A stretch of DNA of 64,000 nt from positions 1 through 64,000 of the forward strand of contig NZ_JSYP01000026.1 in NCBI RefSeq assembly GCF_000813005.1, given 5' to 3'. Under the pieces are notes generated by a model that was given only the letters and a program-made list of their open reading frames with translations, had not been told where the DNA came from and ran no database searches. This DNA is from Flavobacterium sp. KMS (GTDB taxonomy: Bacteria > Bacteroidota > Bacteroidia > Flavobacteriales > Flavobacteriaceae). Shown piece by piece: positions 53,651 through 62,331 of the stretch (the first letter of the stretch is position 1; the number at the start of each line of letters is the position of its first letter). The position numbers were made by a program, and so were the translations under genes.

Positions 53651-54853
53651 ATGAAGTTTGGAATTATAAAAGAAAGAAAAAACCCACCAGACAGGAGAGT
53701 TGTATTTACTCCAAGTGAGCTGGTTCGACTTAAACAACTTTATCCTGAAGCTACTGTAGCAGTAGAAAGTTCAGATATTAGAATTTTTACAGACGTTCAA
53801 TACCAAAGTTTAGGTATAACAGTTACCGATGATGTTTCGGACTGTGATGTACTATTTGGAGTAAAAGAGGTTCCTATTGAGAGTTTAATTCCAAATAAAG
53901 CTTATTTTTTCTTTTCGCATACTATAAAAAAGTCACCTGGCAATCGAAAATTATTGCAAGCTATTTTAGAAAAAAATATCGAATTATATGACCATGAAAC
54001 AATAGTAAATTCTCAGAACAACAGACTTATTGGGTTTGGAAGATATGCCGGAATTGTTGGTGTATATAATGGTATTCGTGCATTTGGGATTAAATTTGAA
54101 TTGTTTAAATTACCAAAAGCGGAAACTTTATCTGGAAAAGAAGCACTAATTGCTCATTTAAAACGCATTACTTTACCACCTTTAAAATTTGTAATTACCG
54201 GATCTGGAAAAGTAGGTAATGGTGCTAAAGAAATTCTTGATGCCATTAAAATAAAAGAGGTAACTATAGATAATTACTTAACCAAAAATTATACTCAGGC
54301 TGTTTATGTACAACTTAACGTATTGGATTATAACAAGCGTAAAGATGGACAAGTTTTAGATTATACCGATTTTTACGAACACCCTGAAGAATACGTTTCT
54401 GATTTTGAAAAATACACCAAAGTAACTGATGTTTATTTCACAGGACATTTTCATTCGCCTGCCGCTCCAATAATATTAACTAGAGAAATGCTTCAATCTA
54501 AAGATTGCAAGATAAAAGTGGTTGCCGATATTTCATGTGATGTAAATGGGCCTATTGCCTGTACGCTTCGTGCATCGACAATTGCGGAACCTATATATGG
54601 TTATTTCCCTGGAGAAGACAAAGAAGTTGATGTTTTTCATCCTGCTGCAATTGTAGTAATGGCTGTAGATAATTTACCGTCTGAGATTCCTAAAGATGCT
54701 AGTGAAGGCTTTGGTGAACAATTTATGGAACACGTAATCCCTGCCTTTTTTAACGGCGATAAAGATGGTATCCTACAAAGAGCCAAAATGACCGAAAACG
54801 GAAAGCTTACGCCACGTTTTAGTTATTTACAGGATTATGTGGACGGAAAATAA
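53651..54853 (+). CDS. NAD(P)-dependent alanine/saccharopine dehydrogenase-like enzyme
   Basis: This 400-aa protein opens with MKFGIIKERKNPPDRRVVFT, the start of the AlaDh/PNT N-terminal domain, and includes FVITGSGKVGNGAKEIL, a Rossmann nucleotide-binding turn (about 178-194). A further landmark is VVADISCDVNGPIACTLRAS, typical of Bacteroidetes lysine/alanine dehydrogenase-like proteins. The substrate cannot be fixed from sequence; saccharopine, lysine or alanine are the family options. It is divergent from the beta-lactamase gene, and TATATTTG at 53582-53589 is its likely -7 box. Confidence 0.8.
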   Translation: MKFGIIKERKNPPDRRVVFTPSELVRLKQLYPEATVAVESSDIRIFTDVQYQSLGITVTDDVSDCDVLFGVKEVPIESLIPNKAYFFFSHTIKKSPGNRKLLQAILEKNIELYDHETIVNSQNNRLIGFGRYAGIVGVYNGIRAFGIKFELFKLPKAETLSGKEALIAHLKRITLPPLKFVITGSGKVGNGAKEILDAIKIKEVTIDNYLTKNYTQAVYVQLNVLDYNKRKDGQVLDYTDFYEHPEEYVSDFEKYTKVTDVYFTGHFHSPAAPIILTREMLQSKDCKIKVVADISCDVNGPIACTLRASTIAEPIYGYFPGEDKEVDVFHPAAIVVMAVDNLPSEIPKDASEGFGEQFMEHVIPAFFNGDKDGILQRAKMTENGKLTPRFSYLQDYVDGK

Positions 54854-54915
54854 TTGTGAATTATAAATTGTGAATTGTTAATTATCCTTTGTTTGTCTAG
54901 AGAATAACCCAATAT

Positions 54916-55172
54916 TGTCACCCTGACGAAGGAAGGGTCTCTACAAGTAGCTCCACAATTAAAACCCACTGTTCAAGATGCATTATAGAGAGGTCCCATT
55001 CTTCGGAGTGTCAATTTTAAAAGAAATACTGTATCTAAATAAACATAAGTTGCCCTTCGACTCCGCTCAGGGTGACAGAAAAACAAAACCCCTGCAATCA
55101 GATTGCAGGGGTTTATTTTTACATAAAAGTTGTAGAGTTACTTGCGGAGACCCTTCCTTCGTCAGGGAGACA
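54916..55172. repeat. Inverted-repeat intergenic element (MITE-like)
   Basis: TGTCACCCTGACGAAGGAAG followed by GGTCTC (54916-54941) is mirrored with one mismatch at 55147-55172. Between them lies another related piece (CCTTCGACTCCGCTCAGGGT near 55054-55075) and the hairpin at 55086-55120. There is no coding frame of note. It fills the 54854-55236 gap. It resembles repetitive elements scattered between genes in Flavobacterium genomes. Confidence 0.65.
55086..55120. terminator. Strong hairpin within the intergenic repeat
   Basis: AAACCCCTGCAATC pairs with GATTGCAGGGGTTT, and T/A runs on both sides would let it end transcription from either neighbour. Confidence 0.7.
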
Positions 55173-55236
55173 ACATTGCGGTTATCATCCTTGGCAGAGT
55201 AGAGACCTAATTAACAATTCATTATTAACAATTCAA

Positions 55237-56634
55237 TTATTTAAGGCTTCCAACCATATCTTCTGGTTTTACCCAAGCATCAAAATCTTCTGGTGTTACA
55301 TAACCTAAACGAACTGCTTCTTCTTTAAGTGTTGTTCCGTTTTTGTGTGCTGTTTGAGCAATTTCTGCCGATTTGTAGTATCCGATTTTAGTATTTAAAG
55401 CTGTTACTAGCATTAATGAATTGTCTACTAATTCTTTGATACGTTTGTAATTTGGTTCGATTCCTTGTGCACAATGCTCATCAAACGAGATACAAGCATC
55501 TCCTAATAAACGAGCCGATTGCAAGAAGTTTGCAGCCATTACTGGTTTAAAAACATTCAGTTCATAGTGTCCTTGCATTCCTCCTACCGAGATTGCAACA
55601 TCGTTACCCATAACCTGAGCACAAACCATTGTTAATGCTTCACATTGTGTTGGGTTTACTTTTCCTGGCATGATAGATGAACCTGGTTCGTTTTCTGGAA
55701 TGATGATTTCTCCAATTCCTGAACGTGGTCCTGAAGCTAGCATACGTACATCATTTGCAATTTTATTTAATGAAACTGCTAATTGTTTTAATGCTCCATG
55801 AGATTCTACGATTGCATCGTGTGCTGCAAGTGCTTCAAATTTATTCTCAGCGGTTACAAATGGATGTCCTGTAAACTCTGCAATATATGCTGCCACTTTT
55901 ACATCGTATCCTGCTGGTGTATTTAATCCTGTTCCTACTGCTGTTCCTCCTAAAGCAACTTCTGATAAGTGTGCTAAAGTGTTTTTAACGGCTTTTATAC
56001 CATAAGTTAACTGTGCAGCATATCCTGAAAGTTCTTGCCCTAATGTAAGTGGTGTTGCATCCATAAGGTGCGTACGGCCAATTTTTACAACACTTTTATA
56101 TTCTACCGCTTTTGCGTGAAGTGTATCTCTTAATTTCTCAACTCCTGGAATAGTAATTTCAACTACTGCTTTGTAAGCTGCAATGTGCATTCCTGTTGGG
56201 AAAGTATCGTTTGATGATTGTGATTTGTTTACATCATCATTAGCTTTGATGAATTGCTCTCCTTCGCCAATTTCAAATCCTTTTAAAACTTGTGCACGGT
56301 TTGCAATTACTTCGTTTACGTTCATGTTACTTTGTGTACCTGAACCTGTTTGCCAGATCACCAACGGAAATTGGTCGTCTAGTTTACCTGCTAAGATTTC
56401 GTCGCAAACTGCTGCAATTGCATCTCTTTTTTCTACTGGTAAAACACCTAAATCATGGTTTGCATAGGCAGCTGCTTTTTTTAAGTAAGCAAATCCTTCT
56501 ACGATTTCTTTTGGCATCGATGCTGATGCGCCAATTTTAAAATTGTTTCTAGAACGTTCTGTTTGAGCTCCCCAATATTTTTCTGCAGGAACTTGCACCT
56601 CTCCCATGGTGTCTTTTTCTATTCTGAATTTCAT
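55237..56634 (-). CDS. fumC: Class II fumarate hydratase
   Basis: This 465-aa protein matches the fumarase C family in length and motifs: GSGTQSNMNVNEVIANRA, SSNDTFPTGMHIAAY, GRTHLMDATPLTLGQE and the signature GSSIMPGKVNPTQCEA, with the catalytic Ser loop. It converts fumarate to L-malate in the TCA cycle, in the cytoplasm. The promoter is TAGGTTTG on the minus strand (56695-56702). It is ordinary chromosomal metabolism. Confidence 0.97.
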   Translation of the reverse strand: MKFRIEKDTMGEVQVPAEKYWGAQTERSRNNFKIGASASMPKEIVEGFAYLKKAAAYANHDLGVLPVEKRDAIAAVCDEILAGKLDDQFPLVIWQTGSGTQSNMNVNEVIANRAQVLKGFEIGEGEQFIKANDDVNKSQSSNDTFPTGMHIAAYKAVVEITIPGVEKLRDTLHAKAVEYKSVVKIGRTHLMDATPLTLGQELSGYAAQLTYGIKAVKNTLAHLSEVALGGTAVGTGLNTPAGYDVKVAAYIAEFTGHPFVTAENKFEALAAHDAIVESHGALKQLAVSLNKIANDVRMLASGPRSGIGEIIIPENEPGSSIMPGKVNPTQCEALTMVCAQVMGNDVAISVGGMQGHYELNVFKPVMAANFLQSARLLGDACISFDEHCAQGIEPNYKRIKELVDNSLMLVTALNTKIGYYKSAEIAQTAHKNGTTLKEEAVRLGYVTPEDFDAWVKPEDMVGSLK

Positions 56635-56694
56635 TTTAATGTATTTATGTGTGTTATTATATAAAAATTCGTGTAAACTGTAAAACTATCATCG

Positions 56695-56702
56695 CAAACC
56701 TA
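56695..56702 (-). promoter_or_regulatory. -7 box of fumC
   Basis: TAGGTTTG on the minus strand is a perfect match to TAnnTTTG, about 60 bases before the fumC start. Confidence 0.6.
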
Positions 56703-56800
56703 GATTTCTAGCCCAGATGGAAGCGGCATCCTTTTTTGGGTCTTTTTTCGGACCAAAAAAGATATAGCGGACAGCTGGAAATAGCTCCTAAACCAAATTA
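56703..56800. repeat. Possible conserved flavobacterial intergenic element
   Basis: This stretch contains GCCCAGATGGAAGCGGCATC, a near-hairpin TTTTTTGGGTC/GGACCAAAAAA, and GATATAGCGGACAGCTGG. I recall similar arms flanking variable hairpins between genes in Flavobacterium. No gene is seen. Confidence 0.35.
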
Positions 56801-56897
56801 TGAGCTTATCTTTTTAAAACTGACCTCAAAAATACGGATAATTACTTTTTTATAAAAATTGATTTAGTTTTTTATTGGTAAGAAAAAATATTAGACC

Positions 56898-56905
56898 TAC
56901 ATTTG
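56898..56905 (+). promoter_or_regulatory. Promoter of the small membrane protein gene
   Basis: TACATTTG (56898-56905) is a perfect -7 box, with TTG at 56875-56877 exactly 20 bases upstream as the -33 element. It decides the start at 56933 over the earlier in-frame ATG at 56903. Confidence 0.65.
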
Positions 56906-56932
56906 TGGCTACATTCAAAAATTCCGGAAAAC

Positions 56933-57097
56933 ATGTTTGAATTTTCACAGTATTTAGGCTTTTTACTTTTCTTAACCATTCTAACTATAGGGTTTTGGTT
57001 AATGTTCTTCTTGGTAGGTTTCGTTCAATATTGGATTGGTGGAGCGCTATGGGAAATGTACAAAGAAAGAAAAGCAAAGAAAGAGCAATCAATTTAA
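56933..57097 (+). CDS. Small membrane protein, 54 aa
   Basis: From MFEFSQYLGFLLFLTILTIG onward, one long or two short hydrophobic segments (about 6-38) are followed by a positively charged tail (YKERKAKKEQ). The frame extends 10 codons upstream, but the promoter lies there. The family is unknown. It is a freestanding gene between fumC and the TonB-type receptor. Confidence 0.6.
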   Translation: MFEFSQYLGFLLFLTILTIGFWLMFFLVGFVQYWIGGALWEMYKERKAKKEQSI

Positions 57098-57117
57098 GAT
57101 TAATTTGATTACTACAT

Positions 57118-57152
57118 AAAAAAAGGACCCGTTTACACGAGTCCTTTTTTTT
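57118..57152. terminator. Bidirectional terminator between convergent genes
   Basis: AAAGGAC pairs with GTCCTTT around a CGTTTACACG-type loop, with A/T runs on both sides. It separates the small membrane protein and the TonB-type receptor. Confidence 0.75.
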
Positions 57153-57167
57153 ATTTCCTATGTTTCC

Positions 57168-59624
57168 TTATCCAGGAAACTCTCCTCCTCCATCATTACC
57201 TTCATTTTTAGGCCCTTGTTTTTCTCTTTCGTTTTTAGGCTTATTGAATCTATATGTAAATGAAAGATTGAACTGTCGCTTACGAAATTGCATTTCGCTA
57301 TATGAATTTACATTATCTAGATATGTTTCAGTTTTCATAATTCTTGAATTGAATACATCACTTACATTAAAAGCAATTGTTCCTTTATCTTTCAAGACAT
57401 CTTTACTAAAAGCTAAATTTAATCCAAACTGTCCTAAGTTTTTACCTTGTGCTGTTTTTTGCGCTCCATTATACATAGCCGTAGTTTGCCAATCGATTTT
57501 GTATGGTAAAGTTATTCTTGAACTTATACGGGCAAACCATGATGTTGCCTCGTTATCAAAATTTTCTGTAATTGCTAAATTGTTGACATCTGTATAAGTA
57601 TAATCTCCTGTTGTATTAAGATTATAAAGATTAAAATTGGTATTTAATTTCCACCATTTAAAAGGGGTATAGTTTACCGTGAATTCATAACCAATCTTTT
57701 GCTGTTTTCCTAAGTTAATCGGAGTACTTAAAATAACTGGAATTCCATCAACATTATCTCCTGTTTGTAATCTTACGAATGTAAATACATCGGTTGTGTT
57801 TTCATAATACAAGGAAGTATTAAAAGTTACTTTATCCCAACGTTTTATATAACCTACATCATATTTATCGGTAAGCGAAGGATCTAAATCTGGATTTCCT
57901 CTAAAGATATTGATATTACTGGCATAATTTGTAGCTGGATTCATGAAACGTCCTCTTGGTCTGGAAATACGCTTACTGTAACTTACAGAAAGGCTACTGT
58001 TATCTGATATTTCATAATTAAGAAATGCACTTGGAAAAAGGTTATTATATTTCTTATTATTAAAATTATTGGTGTCCAATAAATTTACATCAATATTACT
58101 GTCTTCCCAACGTAATCCTAAAAGGTAGGAGAATTTAGTCTCTTTAATTTTAGACCCAAATTGTGTATAAAGTGCATTTATTTTCTCTTTATAAACTAAT
58201 GTATTCGACAAGAAACCTTGGATTGGATTTCCTTGATCGTCAGTATTCACATTGTATACGTTATCTAAATCATTGAAATTTCCTTTATAACCAGCCTCAA
58301 ACTGACTTCCTTCTCCAAATGGCAATACATAATCTGCCTGGATCTGAAATTGTTTCTGAACCTGATTGTTTAATGTTGCATTAAAATTTGGCGAACCTGT
58401 GATTGTACCATTGCTATCATCATTATTTTTAGAAATAGATATATCTGCAGTCAATTTATGTCCTTTATCATTAAAGTTTTTAATCAAGTTTGATGTAAAC
58501 TCGACATTATCACTAGCTATATTAGTATTACTTAATCTATAAGATGATCCTGTATAATCATGATTTACATCAAAATTATTGTAGTCAATCAGGTCTTTAT
58601 CTTCTCCACTATTTTTTTGATAATTAACGGCGTTTGTCCAAAATATTGTTGGAGTAATTTCCCACTCTGCTCCCACTCTGGCATTAAAACCTTTTCTTAA
58701 TCTTTTGGTATCTCTTAGTTCATCAAGATAACTTTTAATAGATCCGTCTGGATTTAGATACTCAGAATTTGTTGAACCACCACCTTCAGTTGTTCTGTAA
58801 CTGTATCCTGCAGTTGTAAAATAGTTTATTTTTTTAGTTTTATAATTTGCATTTGCACTTACTCCGTAGGTTTCTGGGATTCCTGTTGAAGCTATAAAAG
58901 TTCCGTTAAACCCTTGATTTTTCCCTTTTTTAAGAATAATATTTATTAATCCTGAACCTCCTTCGGCATCATATCGTGCTGATGGATTTGTGATTACCTC
59001 AACTTTATCGATTGCATCGGCTGGGATTTGACGCAAAGCTTCGGCTACATTTATAGCATTTGAAGGTCTTCCGTCTATTAAGATTCTAATATTATCACTT
59101 CCTCTTAAACTTACATTTCCTTCGGTATCTACAGAAACTGATGGTACATTATCCAGAACATCACTTACTGTTCCTCCTTTTACAATCATGTCCTGACCTA
59201 CATTATATACTTTTTTGTCTAGTTTAATTTCTACTGTAGATTTCTCGGCACGAACCACAACTTCATTAAGTTGGTTGGCATCTTCGGATAAAGCAAATTG
59301 TCCTAAATTGATATTCTCAGCAATATTTTTCTGTTTGATTTCTATTACCTTAAATGAAATAAACTCAATTTTAATATCATAAACCCCAGGAACAGCATCT
59401 ACGCTAAATTCTCCTTTGTTATTGGTGATTCCTCCTGCAAGTGCTTTTGGATTTTTGGTATTTACCAAAGTAATTGTAGCATATTCTAGCGGTTGGTTTG
59501 TCGTTTTCTCGACAACTTTACCAGTAACTTTTACTTTTGCTCTTTGCCCTTCTGGTTGTTGGGCAAAACTGAGCATGCTTGTAAAAAGACATACAAGCAT
59601 GATGATTAATTGATTTTTTTTCAT
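57168..59624 (-). CDS. Outer-membrane TonB-type receptor with carboxypeptidase-regulatory-like domain
   Basis: This 818-aa protein has a signal peptide (IIMLVCLFTSMLSFAQ), a CarboxypepD_reg-like domain (about 30-115: VKVTGKVVEKTTNQPLEYAT), a plug (about 130-240: VSDVLDNVPSVSVDTEGNVS, LRGSDNIRILIDGRP), and an outer-membrane beta-barrel domain of the OMP_b-brl_3 type ending in FNLSFTYRF. A Gly/Asn-rich acidic tail follows. The barrel is shorter than SusC-type transporters, and no SusD partner is present. The substrate is unknown. The likely promoter is TACATTTG on the minus strand (59656-59663). Confidence 0.9.
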   Translation of the reverse strand: MKKNQLIIMLVCLFTSMLSFAQQPEGQRAKVKVTGKVVEKTTNQPLEYATITLVNTKNPKALAGGITNNKGEFSVDAVPGVYDIKIEFISFKVIEIKQKNIAENINLGQFALSEDANQLNEVVVRAEKSTVEIKLDKKVYNVGQDMIVKGGTVSDVLDNVPSVSVDTEGNVSLRGSDNIRILIDGRPSNAINVAEALRQIPADAIDKVEVITNPSARYDAEGGSGLINIILKKGKNQGFNGTFIASTGIPETYGVSANANYKTKKINYFTTAGYSYRTTEGGGSTNSEYLNPDGSIKSYLDELRDTKRLRKGFNARVGAEWEITPTIFWTNAVNYQKNSGEDKDLIDYNNFDVNHDYTGSSYRLSNTNIASDNVEFTSNLIKNFNDKGHKLTADISISKNNDDSNGTITGSPNFNATLNNQVQKQFQIQADYVLPFGEGSQFEAGYKGNFNDLDNVYNVNTDDQGNPIQGFLSNTLVYKEKINALYTQFGSKIKETKFSYLLGLRWEDSNIDVNLLDTNNFNNKKYNNLFPSAFLNYEISDNSSLSVSYSKRISRPRGRFMNPATNYASNINIFRGNPDLDPSLTDKYDVGYIKRWDKVTFNTSLYYENTTDVFTFVRLQTGDNVDGIPVILSTPINLGKQQKIGYEFTVNYTPFKWWKLNTNFNLYNLNTTGDYTYTDVNNLAITENFDNEATSWFARISSRITLPYKIDWQTTAMYNGAQKTAQGKNLGQFGLNLAFSKDVLKDKGTIAFNVSDVFNSRIMKTETYLDNVNSYSEMQFRKRQFNLSFTYRFNKPKNEREKQGPKNEGNDGGGEFPG

Positions 59625-59711
59625 TTTTGGTAGTTTCTATTTGGCTTTTAGACTGCAAATGTAACTGTAGGTTTAAAATGAAAAATCATAAAAATATGTT
59701 AACAACCCTCT

Positions 59712-60062
59712 TTATAATGTTTCTAAAAAAGGTTTTAGCAATTCTAAATCTCTACCGATAATAGCTTTCCCGTCTTTAACAACAATAGGTCTTTCGATTA
59801 AGATAGGATTATCGACCATAGCTTGTATAACTTCACTATCGGTCATTGTTTTATTCTTGAAGTTCTCTATCCAGATTTTTTCTTTAGTTCGAACCAACTC
59901 TATCGGTTTTAAATCTAGTTTTTGAAGCAATTCTTTTAATGCATCAAACGAAGGTGTTTCGGTAAGATATGGGATTATCTCAAAGTCTTGTTTTGTATTC
60001 TCGATAAAAGCCAGACAATTTCTTGATTTCCCGCAACGTGGGTTGTGATATATTTGTATCAT
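59712..60062 (-). CDS. arsC: ArsC/Spx-family thiol protein
   Basis: This 116-aa protein has the ArsC-like fold: YHNPRCGKSRNCLAFIE with Cys at about 10 in the CxxS context, ending with NPILIERPIVVKDGKAIIGR. The family covers glutaredoxin-dependent arsenate reductases and Spx-like regulators; the RPIVV...IIGR end is the ArsC pattern. There are no ars operon neighbours, so the physiological role is uncertain. Confidence 0.85.
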   Translation of the reverse strand: MIQIYHNPRCGKSRNCLAFIENTKQDFEIIPYLTETPSFDALKELLQKLDLKPIELVRTKEKIWIENFKNKTMTDSEVIQAMVDNPILIERPIVVKDGKAIIGRDLELLKPFLETL

Positions 60063-60172
60063 TTTTATTTTTTTAAAGAAGTAAACGTATTTGAAATAAA
60101 AAAAGGTAAATTAGTGCTAGCAAAAATAAGATTTATGCAATAAATCGAAGTACTATTTTAAATTAAAAATAC

Positions 60173-61117
60173 ATGTTTCTAGAACAAGGAGTTAAAGAAG
60201 AAAACAAATTTTGGAAATATTTATTAGGTTCCGTCTTTATAATAACCGCATCATTTGTTGGTCAAATTCCGCTTACACTCGCCATACTATATCAAACTCT
60301 TATAAACAAAATACCTTACCCTACGAGTGAAGCTGGTATTATGAAGATTTTTGAATCGAATATTACCTTGTTTCTTATATTGATTTCGTTTGCATTTGCC
60401 TTAGCAGGAATTTACTTTGTGGTACGATATATACATCATCAAACTTTTTTATCGGTAACTACATCCAGACCTAAAGTAGACTGGAATCGTATCTTATTTT
60501 CATTCCTTTTATGGGGAATTATTACTGCTGTACTAACTGTTTTATTTTATTATCTAAGTCCTGAAGATTTTGTAATTAATTTTAAACCTATTCCGTTTGC
60601 CATTTTATTTATAATAGGAACTCTTTTAATTCCTATTCAAACCAGTACCGAAGAATATGTTTTTCGTGGATATTTAATGCAGGGATTTGCAAATCTAGCC
60701 CGAAACAAATGGTTCCCGTTACTAATGACTTCGACCATATTTGGGGTAATGCATATTTTTAATCCCGAAGTGTCTAAAATGGGTTATATCGTTATGGTAT
60801 ATTACATTGGGACAGGATTATTTTTAGGAATTATTACTTTAATGGATGAAGGTATAGAACTGGCATTAGGTTTTCATGCTGCCAATAATCTAGTAGGTGC
60901 ACTATTGGTTACTTCGGATTGGTCGGTATTCCAAACTCATTCGGTTTTTAAAGATATCTCAGAACCATCTGCTGGCGCAGATATTATCTTGCCAGTAATT
61001 GTTATTTATCCTATCATGCTATATATTTTTAGCAAAAAATACAACTGGACGAATTGGAAAGAAAAATTAACGGGTGAAATCGTTACTGAAAATAAGTCTG
61101 AAACTATTAAACTATAA
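60173..61117 (+). CDS. CPBP family intramembrane glutamic protease
   Basis: This 314-aa protein has about eight membrane helices. The CPBP motifs are STEEYVFRGYLMQG (EExxxR, about 160-175), FGVMHIFNP (FxxxH) and LGFHAANNLVG (HxxxN). Members cleave prenylated or other membrane substrates or act in stress and bacteriocin immunity. The gene is 10 bases from menE and overlaps its alternative start region, so they form an operon. Confidence 0.88.
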   Translation: MFLEQGVKEENKFWKYLLGSVFIITASFVGQIPLTLAILYQTLINKIPYPTSEAGIMKIFESNITLFLILISFAFALAGIYFVVRYIHHQTFLSVTTSRPKVDWNRILFSFLLWGIITAVLTVLFYYLSPEDFVINFKPIPFAILFIIGTLLIPIQTSTEEYVFRGYLMQGFANLARNKWFPLLMTSTIFGVMHIFNPEVSKMGYIVMVYYIGTGLFLGIITLMDEGIELALGFHAANNLVGALLVTSDWSVFQTHSVFKDISEPSAGADIILPVIVIYPIMLYIFSKKYNWTNWKEKLTGEIVTENKSETIKL

Positions 61118-61127
61118 CCAAACTCAA

Positions 61128-62177
61128 ATGTCAAAAATAACATATAAAAACGTCCACAATTTCTTCAAATTAAATGGAGACCATTTTAATGGAGAAGACT
61201 TATCTCAAATAGCCTATAGTTTCGTTAAAGAAGGCGAAGCTTATGAAAGAGCTATTGGTGAGTTTATCTTAGATTGGTTTGATGAGAAATCTTATATCGA
61301 GATAACTACTTCGGGAACAACTGGAGCTCCAAAAGTGATTCAGTTAGAGAAACAAGCCATGATTGAGTCGGCACTTGCAACGGGAGATTTTTTTGATTTA
61401 CATCCCGGAGATAAAGCATTACATTGCTTGCCTACTCAATATATCGCCGGAAAAATGATGATTGTAAGGAGTTTAATTCTTGGACTAGATGTCGATTTTG
61501 TTGCTCCTAGCCTGCATCCTCTTACAAACAACAATACCAAATACGATTTTGTAGCAATGGTTCCTTTACAGGTTCAAAATTCATTGCCTGCGCTTAAAAA
61601 TGTAAAAAAACTTATTGTAGGTGGCGCAGCGATGGATGCTACGCTTATAAAAAGTGTATCTAAGCTAAAAACTAAGGTGTACGAAACTTACGGCATGACC
61701 GAAACGATTACTCATATTGCTGCCAAACAAGTTGGAGAAAAGGCTTTTACCGTTTTACCTCATGTACAAATATCTCAAGATGATAGAAATTGTCTGGTAA
61801 TTAGTGCTCCAACAATTTCCAGCGAAACAATTGTAACCAATGATATAGTCGAGCTAATAAACGACCATCAGTTTCTCTTTTTAGGAAGAATCGACAATGT
61901 CATTAATAGTGGCGGAATAAAATTAATTCCTGAGCAAATAGAAGAAAAACTTTCGGGTAAAATAGATACCAGATATTTTGTAATTGGTGTTCCTGATACG
62001 GCTTTGGGCGAAAAATTAGTTTTGGTTATTGAAGGCGAAAAACATACTATCGACAATGCAATCTTTGACAGTCTGGATAAATATCAAAAACCAAAAGAAA
62101 TCATTTTTGTTCCTAAATTTAAAGAGACTGAAAACGGTAAAATAATCAGGAAGAAAAGTTATCTGTATAATATGTAA
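61128..62177 (+). CDS. menE: o-Succinylbenzoate-CoA ligase-like AMP-binding enzyme
   Basis: I place the start at 61128 (MSKITYKNVHNFF). The frame reaches upstream into the preceding gene, but this start leaves a 10-base spacer and fits the family. The 349-aa protein is short for the ANL superfamily but usual for MenE in Bacteroidetes. It has ITTSGTTGAPKVIQL (P-loop, about 65), ETYGMTETITHIA (A5), GRIDNVINSGGIKLIPEQIE (A8 hinge) and the C-terminal GKIIRKKSY Lys. It activates o-succinylbenzoate in menaquinone synthesis. Confidence 0.88.
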   Translation: MSKITYKNVHNFFKLNGDHFNGEDLSQIAYSFVKEGEAYERAIGEFILDWFDEKSYIEITTSGTTGAPKVIQLEKQAMIESALATGDFFDLHPGDKALHCLPTQYIAGKMMIVRSLILGLDVDFVAPSLHPLTNNNTKYDFVAMVPLQVQNSLPALKNVKKLIVGGAAMDATLIKSVSKLKTKVYETYGMTETITHIAAKQVGEKAFTVLPHVQISQDDRNCLVISAPTISSETIVTNDIVELINDHQFLFLGRIDNVINSGGIKLIPEQIEEKLSGKIDTRYFVIGVPDTALGEKLVLVIEGEKHTIDNAIFDSLDKYQKPKEIIFVPKFKETENGKIIRKKSYLYNM

Positions 62178-62207
62178 CCCAAGAATCGATTAATAAAATT
62201 TTAGTTT

Positions 62208-62280
62208 AACCATATAAGCTATGTAAGTCCATTTAAGTTTTTAAAACTTATATTTTCTTATATAACTTATATGGTTTTCT
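62208..62280. terminator. Hairpin between the convergent menE and multicopper oxidase genes
   Basis: AACCATATAAGCTATGTAAG pairs with CTTATATAACTTATATGGTT with two G-U pairs, and a T run follows on the plus strand. Confidence 0.75.
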
Positions 62281-62331
62281 TTTAAAATACAGTTTAGCTT
62301 TTCACTTCTCCCATTTCACATTCAACACAAT

